Source: Hypholoma sublateritium FD-334 SS-4
Taxonomy: Eukaryota > Basidiomycota > Agaricomycetes > Agaricales > Strophariaceae
Assembly: GCA_000827495.1 (NCBI GenBank)
Contig: KN817657.1
Coordinates: 22,320-86,319 of the forward strand
Length of the DNA stretch: 64,000 nucleotides
Reading direction: 5' to 3'
Positions within the stretch are counted from its first letter, which is position 1. Each line of letters opens with the position of its first letter. The position numbers and the translations under genes were made by a program. Under the pieces are notes generated by a model that was not told the DNA's origin, did not search any database, and saw nothing but the letters and a program-made list of their open reading frames with translations. This document shows positions 9,512 through 21,072 of the stretch, in pieces.

Positions 9512-12500
9512 ATGAACGGTGGCCGCGCTTTCTACACACCCAACTCGCCCCATATGACAATATCTCACGTCGCTTATGCGTCGCCAGCCCCCGCGACGTC
9601 GTCGGCGACGCTCAACTCGATTCTCACAACCACGGCATCGCCTAGGGCGGCCGCCCAACAATTTCAGCACACAATACATCACCAACAACAACGACGACAT
9701 CAAGAACCCCCCATGACAGTTCCAGCGAAACGGAAGATCCAGGAGATGTCCCAGAGCCCGCAGGGAACGAGCTACCACCTGGACGAACCCCTCCACACGC
9801 CTCTCAGCGGGAAAGGCTCGCACATCGGCCACAACGGCCTCCACACACCACCCACTGCGGGCGCCACAGACGTCTCAACGGAGGCGGTCGACTGCATATG
9901 CGGCTTCGCCATCGACGACGGCTTTTCCATCGCCTGCGACATCTGCTCGCGGTGGTGCCATTCAGCGTGCTTTGGCATCGACTCAGGCGGTCTCGTCCCC
10001 GACTCATTCGTATGCTGGGTATGTAATCCACGGTCACACCACGTCAAGGAGATGGCCATCGCCCTGCAGCGGAGTCGTCTCGACGCTGGTCTTTTGGGGG
10101 CTTCGGGATTGGGTCTGGGGCTTGGGCTTGGCGGGCTGGGCGACGATGGAGGGAAGCAGCGACGGAGGGTCAGTCCCGGGACGGACAGGAAGGCGAGGAG
10201 AGGCAGTACGACCACAATCGAGAGTGGAGGGCCAACAAAGAGACGACGGCGGCCGTCCGTCGTACAACACCCAGTCGCAATGCCCCCCACGCCCTCCATC
10301 CCATCCTTGCCCACACTACCAACATTGACATTGCCCACGAATACCGTCACTGCGCACCCCATGGCCCCATCAACGTCATTAACGAACGGAGTTGCGGAGG
10401 AGGAGCATGTGGATATCGACACGGAGCCGTGGACGGCGACCTATGTGCCGATAACGAAAGACATCATCCCCGACGACGAGACCCGATCCAAGTTACGCAG
10501 GCAGGCCCGCGCCTGGCGGGGCGTTACCGCCGTATCATCATCGCCTCCGCCCTTTGCATCGACTGAACCAGTCTCGCTACCGAAGCCACCTTCGACGCCG
10601 CCCATAGCTATCCGCGCCCTGCCCCCAACACCATCACCCCTTCTACCGTCAACTAATCCTCATTGTTTGCCACCCTCGTACGCCACTTACACCACCCGCC
10701 CGCTACCCTCATCTTCCATGCTAGTCCCCTTTCATTCTCTTATCACCCCCACCGCATCCTATCTCCGCGAACCCACGAACGGGTACGCAGGCCTCGGCAT
10801 GCCAAAACCCCATGTCCATCTACTCGGGCCGCCGCTGGGCGTCGCACTCGACGCGAGAGGTGTAGGAAGCGAGGGCCGCTTTGTTCGTTGGGGCTGTCGG
10901 CCAAATGCCGTGCTGCGTCCCGTTATATGCCGCGAGGCCAAAGCGACCCAGAAAGGGATCAGGAGAGAGGAAGCTATCGACATCGTAGATGAAGATGCAA
11001 CGGAGGATGAGGATACGCACGCCGAACATGAGCGCCGCAACAGACGCAAGGCTGAGAAAGCCCGTGCAGATGACGCCGAGGCCGAGGACGACGATACAAC
11101 GCTCGGCTTCGCCGTTTTCGCACTGCGTGATCTCAAGGAGGGTGAGGAAGTGGTGCTGGGCTGGGAGTGGGACGACGGCCATGCGATCCACCGGCTGCCC
11201 GCGCTGCTGAAAACGCCGGGTATGTTTCCGTAAGTCCCATTTCTTTGTTTTACCTTGGATGCTGGTTGACGAACGTGCAGTCCGCTACCTGCGCACCACG
11301 CTAAACATAGCCCTGCCGAGCTCCTCCACCTTCGAAACCAACTGTCGAACATCCTCCACGCCCTCGCCTCGACTTTCACCACCTGCGCATGCGGATCCAC
11401 CGCGAACGACTGTGCGCTCATCGCTATGGCCAACATGGTCGAACGTCTGGAGAGCGCCGGTGCAGATTTCACCGACTGGACGCCACTGGATGCCAACGAA
11501 CGCCGCTCGTCGTATGGCTGGGATCAGTATGGCACAGACGACGAGGGACGCCAGGAGCGCGGACTGCCTCCGTATCGCGCGCAGCAGCCGACATGGCCGG
11601 ATGCGGACATGGGGCCGTTGATTGGACGGAAGCGGGGGTTCAGGACGCGGGAGCGGGTTCCATTAAGTGGCGGGCTGGGAGGGATGGAAATCGTTGACGA
11701 GGAGGCCGATGCAGAGCGACGGGCGAAGGATCAGACGAAAAGACGTACGAACGGGAAGGCGTTTGTTATTTCTGCAACGCCGGAGACGCCGAAACCGAGT
11801 CCCAGGTTTAAACTCTCCGTTGTGACCCCCGACGGCGAAAGTCATGGGAAGGTGAAGGGAAAGGAGCGCGCGGTGGACGGCGACGTGGAAATGCGGGATG
11901 GAGATGGCACTGAGTCTGCAAGATCTATGCCTGTGGACGGTATTTCTCCAATTATTTACAGTGATAAAGTTGACGCTGACCTATCCATTTCTGTCGCAGA
12001 TCGCCCGGTCGACAATGTCCATCTACATCCCTACTCGATACTGAACTCGTCGATACCTGCATCGCGCGCGCATCCTAATCTCGAACCGCGACCGCCGGAC
12101 CCACCGGACGAGAACAAGATGCCACCGAAGATGCGGAAGCGGTGGATGCACCGCGAGGTTGAGGCGCGCAACAGTCGGCGCGATGTGCCCCCACAGAAGG
12201 ACACATTGTTCAGCATGAGTCCAGGGTCGGATGTGATGTCGGTTGATGCGGCCTTTCGAAATGGGGGCGTTGGCCTTGGGATCCGGTTCGACATCCCAGA
12301 GGCAGAGCACGGTGAGTCTCCCACAGGGTATTTTATCGAAGCCCTCTCTAATCGCGCGCGCCTGACAGACGAGGTACCTCCCACTCGAACTCCACCGCCT
12401 TCGAGCGAGCACGATCTGCCCACCGATCTGCCCGATCATGCTGAGCGATCTCAGTCGGAGCACCCGGAAACTTCCCTGATGCCCCCGCCGCCGCTACCTG

Positions 12501-15259
12501 CCCCGCGCGACACGAGCCCCGTATCACCGCAATACCTTTCGCCCACCACACCAACGCCGTCTCCACCCTCGCCGCACTTGGCTACGCCCTCGCCGACGCA
12601 CAACTTCGCCAATGGCCGACGCTCGCCGCGCATCGCGCACGCTGAACACGGTGACCACAGCGACCGTGACGCTGCGGCGACGCGTCTGTTCCATGATCCT
12701 TACCAGCAAGCCAAGGGCGCGATTGCTCCGCCGCTGGCGACGTCACCGCTGCATGACTTTGCGAATCTCTCGCTCCTGAGCCCAGCAGCGCTTGCTCAAG
12801 CGCGGGCGCAGGCGGTCAGCAGGGCTCCGTTTAGCACCTTGTCGGAGCCAGACGATGCGGCGCGCGAGACAGAGGCGGAGGCGGAGGCTCCACGCGATGA
12901 TGACGTGGACATGGAGTCGGGCGAGGATGAAGAGCACAAGGGTGGCGAACAGCAGCTCGCCGAGCAGCCGGCGCCGGTCGACGAGGGAATGGAGGTGCAA
13001 GATGAAGTGGAGTGGAGTCCGCTGCGTCGAGTGGAGAAGGTGCCCGTTGTCGAAGTCGAGGTGCATGCAGCGTCCGACCATGAGCCACCGAGTTCGTCTC
13101 CTGAGGTCGAGGCTGTCCGACAGAGCGTGATGCTAACTGTGTCACCACTCGACTCGGTCGCGTCCACGCCCACCGCGCGGCTCTCGCCACAGCCCGTTGT
13201 CGCCACGGTTATTCCACCTGTGAATGGGGCAGTCGAGGAGGAAGAGGGCGTGCACGAGCAGTGCGTAGCGAAGATGCAGGTCGATGAACAACATCCGGAC
13301 GTTCCAGTTCAGAGCACACCATGTGTTGCTGTGCCAGAAAACACAGCACCGCCGCCCGCGAACTTCTTCGACACAGACGACCCAGACGAGTGGAAGCGCC
13401 AGATGGAAACGAGCGTGTCCCTACCTTTCCCTGCGAGGGCACCCTCGCCGGAAGTTGTGCATGGCGAACCGGACGAAGACGACGCCGCTCAGAAGACGCC
13501 CATTCCTACGTTCGTTGCGCCGCGCGAGCGACTGCAATCGGAAGATTCCTTACGCTCGGGCTCGCCATTCGAGGAGATCACTGTGACGGTGGTAGTACAA
13601 GACGAAGCGGAGGTTGAGGAACCACCTCCACAGTCATGCCCCACGGCTGACTCGGAGCCGCCACCGGCGTCTGCGGAGTCATCCGCGGCGGTTGAACCTT
13701 TAATGGGTGATGTTGAGACGCCTCGGCCTACCGTGGAATCCCCGGACGCTCCCCTACCCGCAAAGGACACCAACTTCGAACCCACCGTTGGCGATCATGT
13801 TGTATCGCCCGTCGAGCAAAGCACCGCCGCTACCCCGCGGCAGGACTCCCAGGAACCAACATCCCCCGCAACGCAGCCCAAGGTCAAAAAGATCACCCTG
13901 AGAGAATTTGTGGAGCGCAAGAAACAGCTACGCGAGGAGATGGAGGCGGCGAAGAGCGCGCAGGCGTCTCCCATGAGCGCCACATCGGCTCTCGCTGCAG
14001 ATGAGCGCGAGGGCCAGGGCCAGGGCGGGGGTGCCACCCCCAAGTCGTCGACTGCAAGCCCTGCCATCGTCAACTTCACGCCGCAGTGGATGCGCGAGCC
14101 GGCTGTTGCCGCCGGCCCGGTCGCAGCGACGCCGAAGGCGCCGGACGCCGTTCCCACCCAGAAAGACAAGGATCTGGGAGAGCTGCAAGCGCTCACTCTG
14201 GCCAAAGCAGCGGAGAATCTGGCGGAGATCGCGAAGCGCAGCGTCAATCTGAAAGCCTTCCAGGAAAGCACGAAGCATTCGGCAATCAAGCCCGAGTGGT
14301 TGCTTGCGAAAACCGCGATTGGGAACGACAAGCTGCTTGACGCTCCTGGCGCTCCCGCCCTCTCCACGTCTGTTGTCCCCGCTCCAGTTTCTAAGCCTCT
14401 AGAGCAGCGCCCGACGTTGAATGGGTACCATCAGCCACCTCGGGTACCTTCCCAACCTCCAGTCCTGCCTTCGTTCGTCTCGAAGGCTGTTCCCATTACC
14501 TCAACGCCCCCTCCTCCATCGATGCATGTTTCGACGCCCATCCCTGCAATATCCGCGGTAAATACTCGGGAAGCGAAAAAGGAGCTCATTGACATCCCTA
14601 TGAGCAGCCTGTCCGCCACGCGACCATCAACGTTAAAGCCGGACATTCCTCCAATCTCAAGCCCGTACCTCGCACCGCCCATGCGCTCGATGTACCCCGA
14701 CCGCTCAATCTCACCCATGGGCCCGGATCTGGCGCACTCATTTCACTTCCGCCGGCCGTCGCACGAGGACGGCGAGATCGGCGAGGGGTCGCCGCCTATC
14801 GTCATTCCGCGCTCCAGTGGGGCGAACAGCACGTTCATGCCAAAGACGCGCCCATTTGCGTCGGGTCTGCCGCCGGTGCCATCATCATCACATTCACCAC
14901 CAACGGGGCCGCGTTCCCTGTACGCGCCCTCGGCATCGCCAACGCCATCCTTCAGCGGTGGTGGCGGTTCGCACTACCGTCCTGCGCCGCCGCCGCATGT
15001 GGTACCGCCTGGCTCCGCCGCTGCCGCAAACAGGCCTTTGCCACCGAGCGCACCACGGGCGCTGAGGAATTCGATGATGTCGGGGAGGTCGGGTGGTGGT
15101 GGTGGTGGTGGTGGTGGGAATGCATCGTCGTCGTCTTACCCGTACGGCGGGTCGCAATACATCCCCCGTGGTCCGTTAGCTGACCAGCGGGATCGTGATC
15201 GTGACAGGGACCATTCCCGGCCTTATCGGCGGCGGCCTGGCGGTGGTCGGGCGCGATAG
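9512..15259 (+). CDS. PHD finger + SET domain protein, Set3/MLL5 type
   Basis: Exon 1 is 9512-11229. A 51-nt intron (11230-11280, GTAAGT donor) leads to exon 2, which stays open to the TAG at 15257-15259. A likely extra 60-nt intron at 11940-11999 is in frame, so the product is about 1,878 or 1,898 residues. Residues about 125-170 form a PHD finger (CICGF, CDICSRWCHSACFG, CWVC: the C4HC3 pattern). Residues about 430-575 form a SET domain (RFVRWGCRPNAVL, FAVFALRDLKEGEEVVLGWEW). The long remainder is Pro/Ser/Glu-rich and disordered, with a KKITLREFVERKKQLREE helix, and ends in an Arg-rich tail. Set3 and MLL5 proteins read methylated H3K4 through the PHD and scaffold histone deacetylase complexes; their SET domains are usually not active methyltransferases. 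The start is the first in-frame ATG (MNGGRAF). Pieces of the disordered region could hide other in-frame introns. Confidence 0.85.
11940..11999 (+). other. Probable in-frame 60-nt intron in the PHD-SET gene
   Basis: This segment starts GTATTT and ends TCGCAG with a pyrimidine-rich 3' part. It is exactly 60 nt, so both retained and spliced forms keep the frame. Its codons (IIYSDKVDADL region) are more hydrophobic than the surrounding disordered sequence, which favours an intron. Confidence 0.6.
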
Positions 15260-17582
15260 TTGCGGACGGGTGCGTGGCGGCTTAATTTCTCTCGTTTCTT
15301 TTTTATTCATCCATTATATCATCCTCTGTATCTGGTTCTCATTTCTGTTCTCACTTCTGTCAGACCCGGCTTGCTTTCTCTTATACATGTATTGCCCTTT
15401 TCCTCAGGTTGCTGCGTTTTCTTTCCTTGTGTTGTCATTCATTGCTCTGCTATTATTATCACCTTTACTAGTTGGTATTCGGTACGATGTGTGTAAGGTT
15501 ACTCCTTTTCAAGGAAAATATCTCTGATTTGGAAAGCGAGCGTCTGACGTGAAAAATGGCGCGTCTTTAGAAAGTGGACGGAAATTCAAGTTACACAGCG
15601 TCGAAAGGCCCGTCGAGTCACCTATTCCTCTGCCCACGTCGGGCCTGGCGGCCGGACCTACCTACCAGCATCTGGTCCGGCGCCCCCTTGCCCATCTTTA
15701 CAGCCGAAACGCACGCGCGGGAAGACGGCCCGACCGTCAATATGTTGGTCTGTGCGTGGTTGTTTCCGTCACCTTCCTTCCACAATCCTTCCAGCGCCTG
15801 TGTGCAAGACCAGAACATCCGAATTTCAGACATTCACCCGCGCGTCTATAATGTGCGTGGATTATTCTCTTATTTATCGCCTGTCATACTTTAACACCGT
15901 CGCAGTACAGACACTCGACCGTCGTATCTTTGCTAAACTGCTCTTTCAGATGGGTCATATCATCTGTGGAACACGTCGGTGGGTCGCCGGATCGTGCACT
16001 ACCTCCTCCACACCTCCTTACATCCACGCTGTCCCGCTGCTGGCCCATTCCGCCCACCCCGCCGTCCCTCCAGAGCACGTTCGCGCTGTGGCGAGTGGTT
16101 CTGGCACATGCTGGACACTTGTGCGCGCGGACTTGGCTCCTTCGCGTGGACGGCGGTGTGTATGTTTGGGTTTCGCTGGATGCCGTTGCCACAGAGTCGC
16201 TGTCTATTTCCTTCTTCACGCAGCTCTGACCTCTATCTGACACAGTTTTTCAAGAGGGCCTTCCTCCTCGGCTGATCCAGACGATCCAACCACAACTTGC
16301 GTCTTGTATGCCCGCGACTGCGTACCTGTTATACAATGACGCACCGCACCCCAGCTCTTTCGCCGGGACCCCCCTTACCATCAGAGGTCCAAGCGTTTGG
16401 CATAATACTTGGTCCCATCAGCATCGTGGTCGCGGTGCGTGTCCATCAAATCCATGGGTTAATCCTGCTCAATTCCACGGCGCCGACCAGCTACGAATCT
16501 TGCTTTGCAGACTTCTTGCTTCCCATCGGCTGTTCGTGTGGCTGACAACCACGATACACGCTCTCCGAGCCTAATCCAATGCCGTACTGCAAGCCTGTTT
16601 CTCATCTTCCGACTACAGACGAGCGTTCCCTCTCCTCCACACACGCAGATTCTAGGAATTTTTCTAACATTGAGGTCAAGGCACGTCGGTCCGTTCTATG
16701 TTGCAGATCTCAACTTACGCGCTGTTGTAGATTCGGCAGCGTCGCGCTATTGACTGATGTGCAACTTTATGCATCATGCATCATGAGGCGAGTACATCAA
16801 TCGCTCTTCATCGTCTCCATTTCATCCCGTTCCCACCCCGCCATCTCTGTCGCCGATATGCTTCGCTCTCCCCGTCGTCGTTGGGATTTGGAAATGATCG
16901 TCCACGCTGCTACGAGTGCACCACGCAAGTGCTGGCCACAGGTGCACGTGGGCTCCCCCAGACCGATCCTTCAGACGGCGGCATGTGCTAAGTCAAATGA
17001 TATCTCCCGCTTGCGATTCTACTACCCCCCTTTCTTACTTTTGAGCTGGGTTGCTTTTATCACTGACCATTCCCAGGTGCGGTCTCCTGCTCTGCTCAAT
17101 TGGTCCCCGCTTCTTTCCTCGCTGCACGGCGCCGTCATGCTCCCGGACGGACATGCCTGACACATCCCGCCTTCGGTGCGTCGCGCTGTTCCTCGATCAC
17201 CTCACTCTTCCTCAGCCTTCTCACGAGCACACCATGAACACAGCACGGCGCTATAATGCGGCCCTTACACCGCGCACATGCCTGATGAACGTGTACCGAC
17301 ATTTACGCATGTTCGAGGCTTCAAATCTGATATACGCTGCGCTGTGCATGCTGCGCGTGCGCTTCAAGGCGCTCGATACGCCGCGGTGTCATTCGCTTGT
17401 GTTGGGTGCCAACTTCGCTCTCGCGCGCTGGATATGGTGCCGCTTGCACGCGCGTAGAACAATTCAGTGTGTTGATATATGTCGACCGTTCAAGTCAAGT
17501 TCACAAAAAATATAGGTCCGCTGGAATTTTATACGCTCAATGCTCTCCGACGCCTGGTACTTACGATGTAGATTACACCGCA
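15260..17582. other. Long intergenic region, pyrimidine-rich, nothing recognised
   Basis: About 2.3 kb after the PHD-SET gene. The first 250 nt are T-rich and look like the 3' UTR. From about 15600 to 17500 the + strand is C/T-rich with several 60-190 codon open frames, none with recognisable motifs or convincing intron structure. Confidence 0.4.
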
Positions 17583-18531
17583 TTAAATACGTTCATCCGG
17601 ATCCTCGCTGCCACATGTATATTCCATAATCCCTTCCACCGCCGAGAGTCTATATAGCACCTTCAGGCCCTTGAATCTTGCAAGTGCGTGTGATTCGGGT
17701 GGGGCATTGAGAGGTAGATAATTTGAAATGTCCACCGTGGTAATGGGATGGCCTTCTTGCAACCTTGAAAGAAGGAATGCCGCGGCACTTCGGTTAACGA
17801 AAAAGGAGCTTTGAGAAGAGCTGATATATTTGCGAAGGTCGATGACTTTGAGGATGGGGAATATAATAATTGGCTTTTTGGTGACTCGATTGATGTTTTG
17901 GAGATGCACGAGATGGGAAAGTGTTCTGAGATCAGTAGAAAGAATTTCCACAGATGGAAGGTGGCTAAAAAATGGGAGGAAACATGAATTCAATCGACAG
18001 TTGGAAGTGAACGAGAGCTTCGTAACGCTTGTGAGATCCAGCGGGATTGGCTCCCGTGTCTTCAAGAATGTTTCAAGCAGAGGTGCGTCAGAATTTGCTT
18101 GCAGTGGTATTGATATACTGAGTGAGTGCTCAACCGGAAGAGTGGTTCGATATGTCACGCAGAACGTATGGTACTGTTGATAATTAAAGTCTATATGCGA
18201 TTTCAAAGCAGTGGCGCATTTGGTGTGCTGGGCGAATATGTTGACAATGGAAAGAAGCATTGGGTTTTCTTCGGTAAACGTGGCGCGGTCGTAGTAACCG
18301 TTAATCCGAATGGTCAACGAGCAATCCACGGGGATCTCTATGTGATCCAGAATGTAGACGCCTTGTTTAGAGCGACCAGTGAGCTCCAGGTGCTTTAGGC
18401 GTGAAAGAGATGTAATGGGGAGGGCGATGTTCATGTCGCAGTCGGAAATACTCCTGAGTTTTAGCTCTTGAAGGCTAGGCATCGTCGGGAGTATTGAAAG
18501 GACATCAGAGACACTGTACGACCAATTTAGT

Positions 18532-19187
18532 ATGGCGGTCCGATTATGGAAGTATTCCGCGTAAATTCAAAACTGCGCGTGAAAGTTTTCAATGCAATGA
18601 AACGTCCCTCAAATGAATTGTAACTGCCCCGTAGATTATGACGACTTCCCCGTAAGAATTAAACACTCCCCGTAAATATTAAGTGCTCCCCGTAGATATT
18701 GAATAGAGCCCCGAAAAAGTTGAGCAGTCCCCGAAAATGTTGAGACACATTTCAATCTGCCCCGTAAATGCTCCCAGCTCCCCGAAAATTACCAGGCACC
18801 CCCATAAACGCTCCCCGCTTCCCCGTAAATATCAAGTTGCTCCCCCGTAAAGACTGAGATATAAGGTTTATGAGCAGGCCGAGGTGCCGTGATTAGGTAA
18901 ATGATCCGTCGGCATGCGATCGGCTCTGCTGGCTGACTTCAAAATTCAATTCCCACCACTCAGAAGCAGCGCTAGGTGTGTCGCCGTCTACGCCAGGGCA
19001 TGCTCACCTCGTCGAAACGGCGCTTGCGCTGCTCGACGCGTATGCCAGAACCTCAAACGCAGGCGTCCTCACACTCAATATCGTCGCGAGCATCGGCGCG
19101 GAGGCGCGGCGCGGCGCGGAGGCGTGCGTCATTGGAATATGATCGAGGAGTCTCGGGACTCAAATGACTCAANCGTTTGGCCTGTAA
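18532..19187 (+). repeat. Left terminal inverted repeat of the palindromic element
   Basis: 656-bp arm, mirrored at 19783-20438. Its first 90 bp are plain sequence; from about 18627 to 18860 it holds about eleven CCCCGTAAATATT-like units; the inner part is GC-rich. An open stretch in the inner part (HLVETALALLDAYARTSNAG region, about 19000-19130) looks coding-like and may be a captured gene piece. Confidence 0.85.
18627..18855 (+). repeat. Subterminal repeat array, CCCCGTAAATATT-type units
   Basis: Units beginning CCCCG(T/A)A occur near 18627, 18648, 18668, 18688, 18709, 18729, 18760, 18780, 18820 and 18843, mostly 20-21 bp apart, followed by short A/T-rich tails often ending TTGA or TTAA. 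The mirror array sits in the other arm at about 20115-20343. Two-turn spacing on one DNA face is what transposase-binding subterminal repeats look like (inference). Confidence 0.75.
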
Positions 19188-19570
19188 ATTACACAGGCCN
19201 GCGGAACGCCGCTGCGACTCCTTGATCGCGGTGCAGTGACTCGGCGCGTCCCCCTGGTGGTATCTGTGAAACCCCCACATGTGTAGCGGCGCTTGGCAAG
19301 ACTATAATGACGGACATGCTGTTACGAACTAATTGTCCTCTGTTCTCGTGCGGGACGTTGTGCGCTTCTAATGAACGTCTGCAGACCCAGATCCCTCATT
19401 TCCACCACCATTTACTTACTGATGCAGTGTTGCTCGACTGGGACACGGTCCCTTACACACCACATGCTCGCAGCTGGTGTACTGCAGGTAACTTGACGTG
19501 TCCGCTGCATTTGGCTAGGACAGAATCANAGTACTACCGCCGCCGCCCGTGTTCATGCACGCGTCCCGGC

Positions 19571-19609
19571 GGAACGTCAAGATCAGGCGCCGCCTGATCT
19601 TGACGTTCC
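19571..19609. repeat. Perfect 19-bp hairpin with 1-nt loop
   Basis: GGAACGTCAAGATCAGGCG is followed by one C and then its exact reverse complement. It lies in the spacer of the palindromic element, off centre. Such a near-loopless palindrome could be a transposition hairpin scar, a replication-slippage product, or an assembly junction. Confidence 0.8.
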
Positions 19610-19782
19610 ACGCTCCACAGGCCGTGGACTCGCGCACCTTTGAGAAGGTGTGCTGCACCGAACGGTATCTACAGGTTGTAACAGTATCGCCGTGAATATT
19701 TGTCCCTTCCAAGACTGACTGATGCTCTGTGAAATGAGCATCTATTACATCGGCCCATTCAGCGCAGGCACAGAGCAAGCAC

Positions 19783-20438
19783 TTACAGGCCAAACGCTTG
19801 AGTCATTTGAGTCCCGAGACTCCTCGATCATATTCCAATGACGCACGCCTCCGCGCCGCGCCGCGCCTCCGCGCCGATGCTCGCGACGATATTGAGTGTG
19901 AGGACGCCTGCGTTTGAGGTTCTGGCATACGCGTCGAGCAGCGCAAGCGCCGTTTCGACGAGGTGAGCATGCCCTGGCGTAGACGGCGACACACCTAGCG
20001 CTGCTTCTGAGTGGTGGGAATTGAATTTTGAAGTCAGCCAGCAGAGCCGATCGCATGCCGACGGATCATTTACCTAATCACGGCACCTCGGCCTGCTCAT
20101 AAACCTTATATCTCAGTCTTTACGGGGGAGCAACTTGATATTTACGGGGAAGCGGGGAGCGTTTATGGGGGTGCCTGGTAATTTTCGGGGAGCTGGGAGC
20201 ATTTACGGGGCAGATTGAAATGTGTCTCAACATTTTCGGGGACTGCTCAACTTTTTCGGGGCTCTATTCAATATCTACGGGGAGCACTTAATATTTACGG
20301 GGAGTGTTTAATTCTTACGGGGAAGTCGTCATAATCTACGGGGCAGTTACAATTCATTTGAGGGACGTTTCATTGCATTGAAAACTTTCACGCGCAGTTT
20401 TGAATTTACGCGGAATACTTCCATAATCGGACCGCCAT
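19783..20438 (-). repeat. Right terminal inverted repeat of the palindromic element
   Basis: Reverse complement of 18532-19187, same length, joined directly to the N-terminal half of the split F-box gene through the AATTTAGT target duplication at 20439-20446. Confidence 0.85.
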
Positions 20439-21072
20439 AATTTAGTACTATGGAATGGAGGTGATATAACCATGGCGCGCGTTGATTAATAAAATGGCGG
20501 TTGAGGTAGATACTGCGAAGCACCGGTGCGTGGTTGGCGAAGAGAGGTCCAGCGCTTGCATCGTTGCCTGGCACATGAGCCTCCCGCATAATTAATGACA
20601 CTTCACAGTGTTCTAGCTGCGGTGCTGGAAAGCACAACATAGAAAAGGCGAGCTCTCTGTCAATATAAGTGTCAAATACAAACTTTTGAATCCGGTGCCA
20701 GTTCCCGCTGACAAGATCAAACAAAAACCGCGCGATGTATCTTGCGTGGATTGACTCGTGCCTCGCGATCATGTTGCCTGATGACTCTACTCTGATCCAC
20801 AGCAGTGCGTCCCCACTTCTTCGAATAAGCTCATTGTGCCATTCGTGGGTCCTGCATTTGGAGATCTCATCCATATCAACTTGAATGAGTTTAGCCCACA
20901 GAGTTGGCGTGTCGAGCATCAAGTTGCGCCATTGGCGGCACCCCTGTGATGCGATGCGCGTGTTGTGAAGAGCTTGTCTGTCGGCGAACATGTCGGCGTT
21001 GAATGCGAATATGTACAAGAGGACGTCGTCGTAGAGTGCGTGAATAGAAGCAAATGGCGGGTTGGCTGGCAT

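Larger units (their letters stand above)
18532..20438. mobile_element. Non-autonomous DNA transposon with 656-bp terminal inverted repeats
   Basis: Positions 18532-19187 and 19783-20438 are inverted copies of each other with equal length (656 bp); the only difference I see is an N at 19173. The spacer is 595 bp. An 8-bp direct repeat (AATTTAGT) flanks the element at 18524-18531 and 20439-20446. Each arm begins ATGGCGGTCC and carries a run of about 20-bp-spaced CCCCGTAAATATT-like motifs near the end. No transposase is visible, so it must be mobilised in trans. An 8-bp target duplication fits hAT or KDZ/Zisupton-type elements; the family is not settled. The near-identity of the arms suggests a recent origin, recent arm conversion, or collapse of reads during assembly. 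Confidence 0.85.
17583..21072 (-). pseudogene. F-box/LRR protein gene split by a palindromic transposon
   Basis: The N-terminal half lies at 21072 to about 20440. It has an F-box-like start (IHALYDDVLLYIFAFNADMF) and the ASQGCRQWRNLMLDTPTLW bridge. The C-terminal half runs from about 18530 to 17583 and ends in PLNAPPESHALARFKGLKVLY. Between them sits the 1.9-kb element at 18532-20438, flanked by 8-bp direct repeats. Removing the element and one repeat joins the halves in frame (IVLN then WSYSVSDV), and the joined order matches the paralogue at 52280-53746 (LALN then GPHSGVDLL). The gene was therefore intact until the insertion. As it stands, the N-terminal half reads about 29 codons into the element before a stop. 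The intact form would be an SCF-type substrate receptor of about 540 residues. Confidence 0.85.

Noticed and set aside
10759..11496. 245-codon minus-strand open frame inside the PHD-SET gene
   Set aside because: Antisense to the SET domain exon; low-complexity Ser/Arg composition typical of a shadow frame.
12796..13206. Several antisense frames over the disordered part of the PHD-SET gene
   Set aside because: Produced by the biased codon use of the sense strand; no independent motif.
15097..15117. GGT-repeat as a regulatory or structural element
   Set aside because: It encodes a poly-glycine run in the disordered tail of the PHD-SET protein.
18531..18620. First reading of the palindrome arms as an inverted copy of the F-box coding sequence
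   Set aside because: The AATTTAGT direct repeats and the restored frame after removal show these bases belong to the element; the F-box frame merely reads into it for about 29 codons.
19300..19800. Open frames in the transposon spacer as a possible transposase
   Set aside because: Short, contain Ns, and lack any DDE or other transposase motif.
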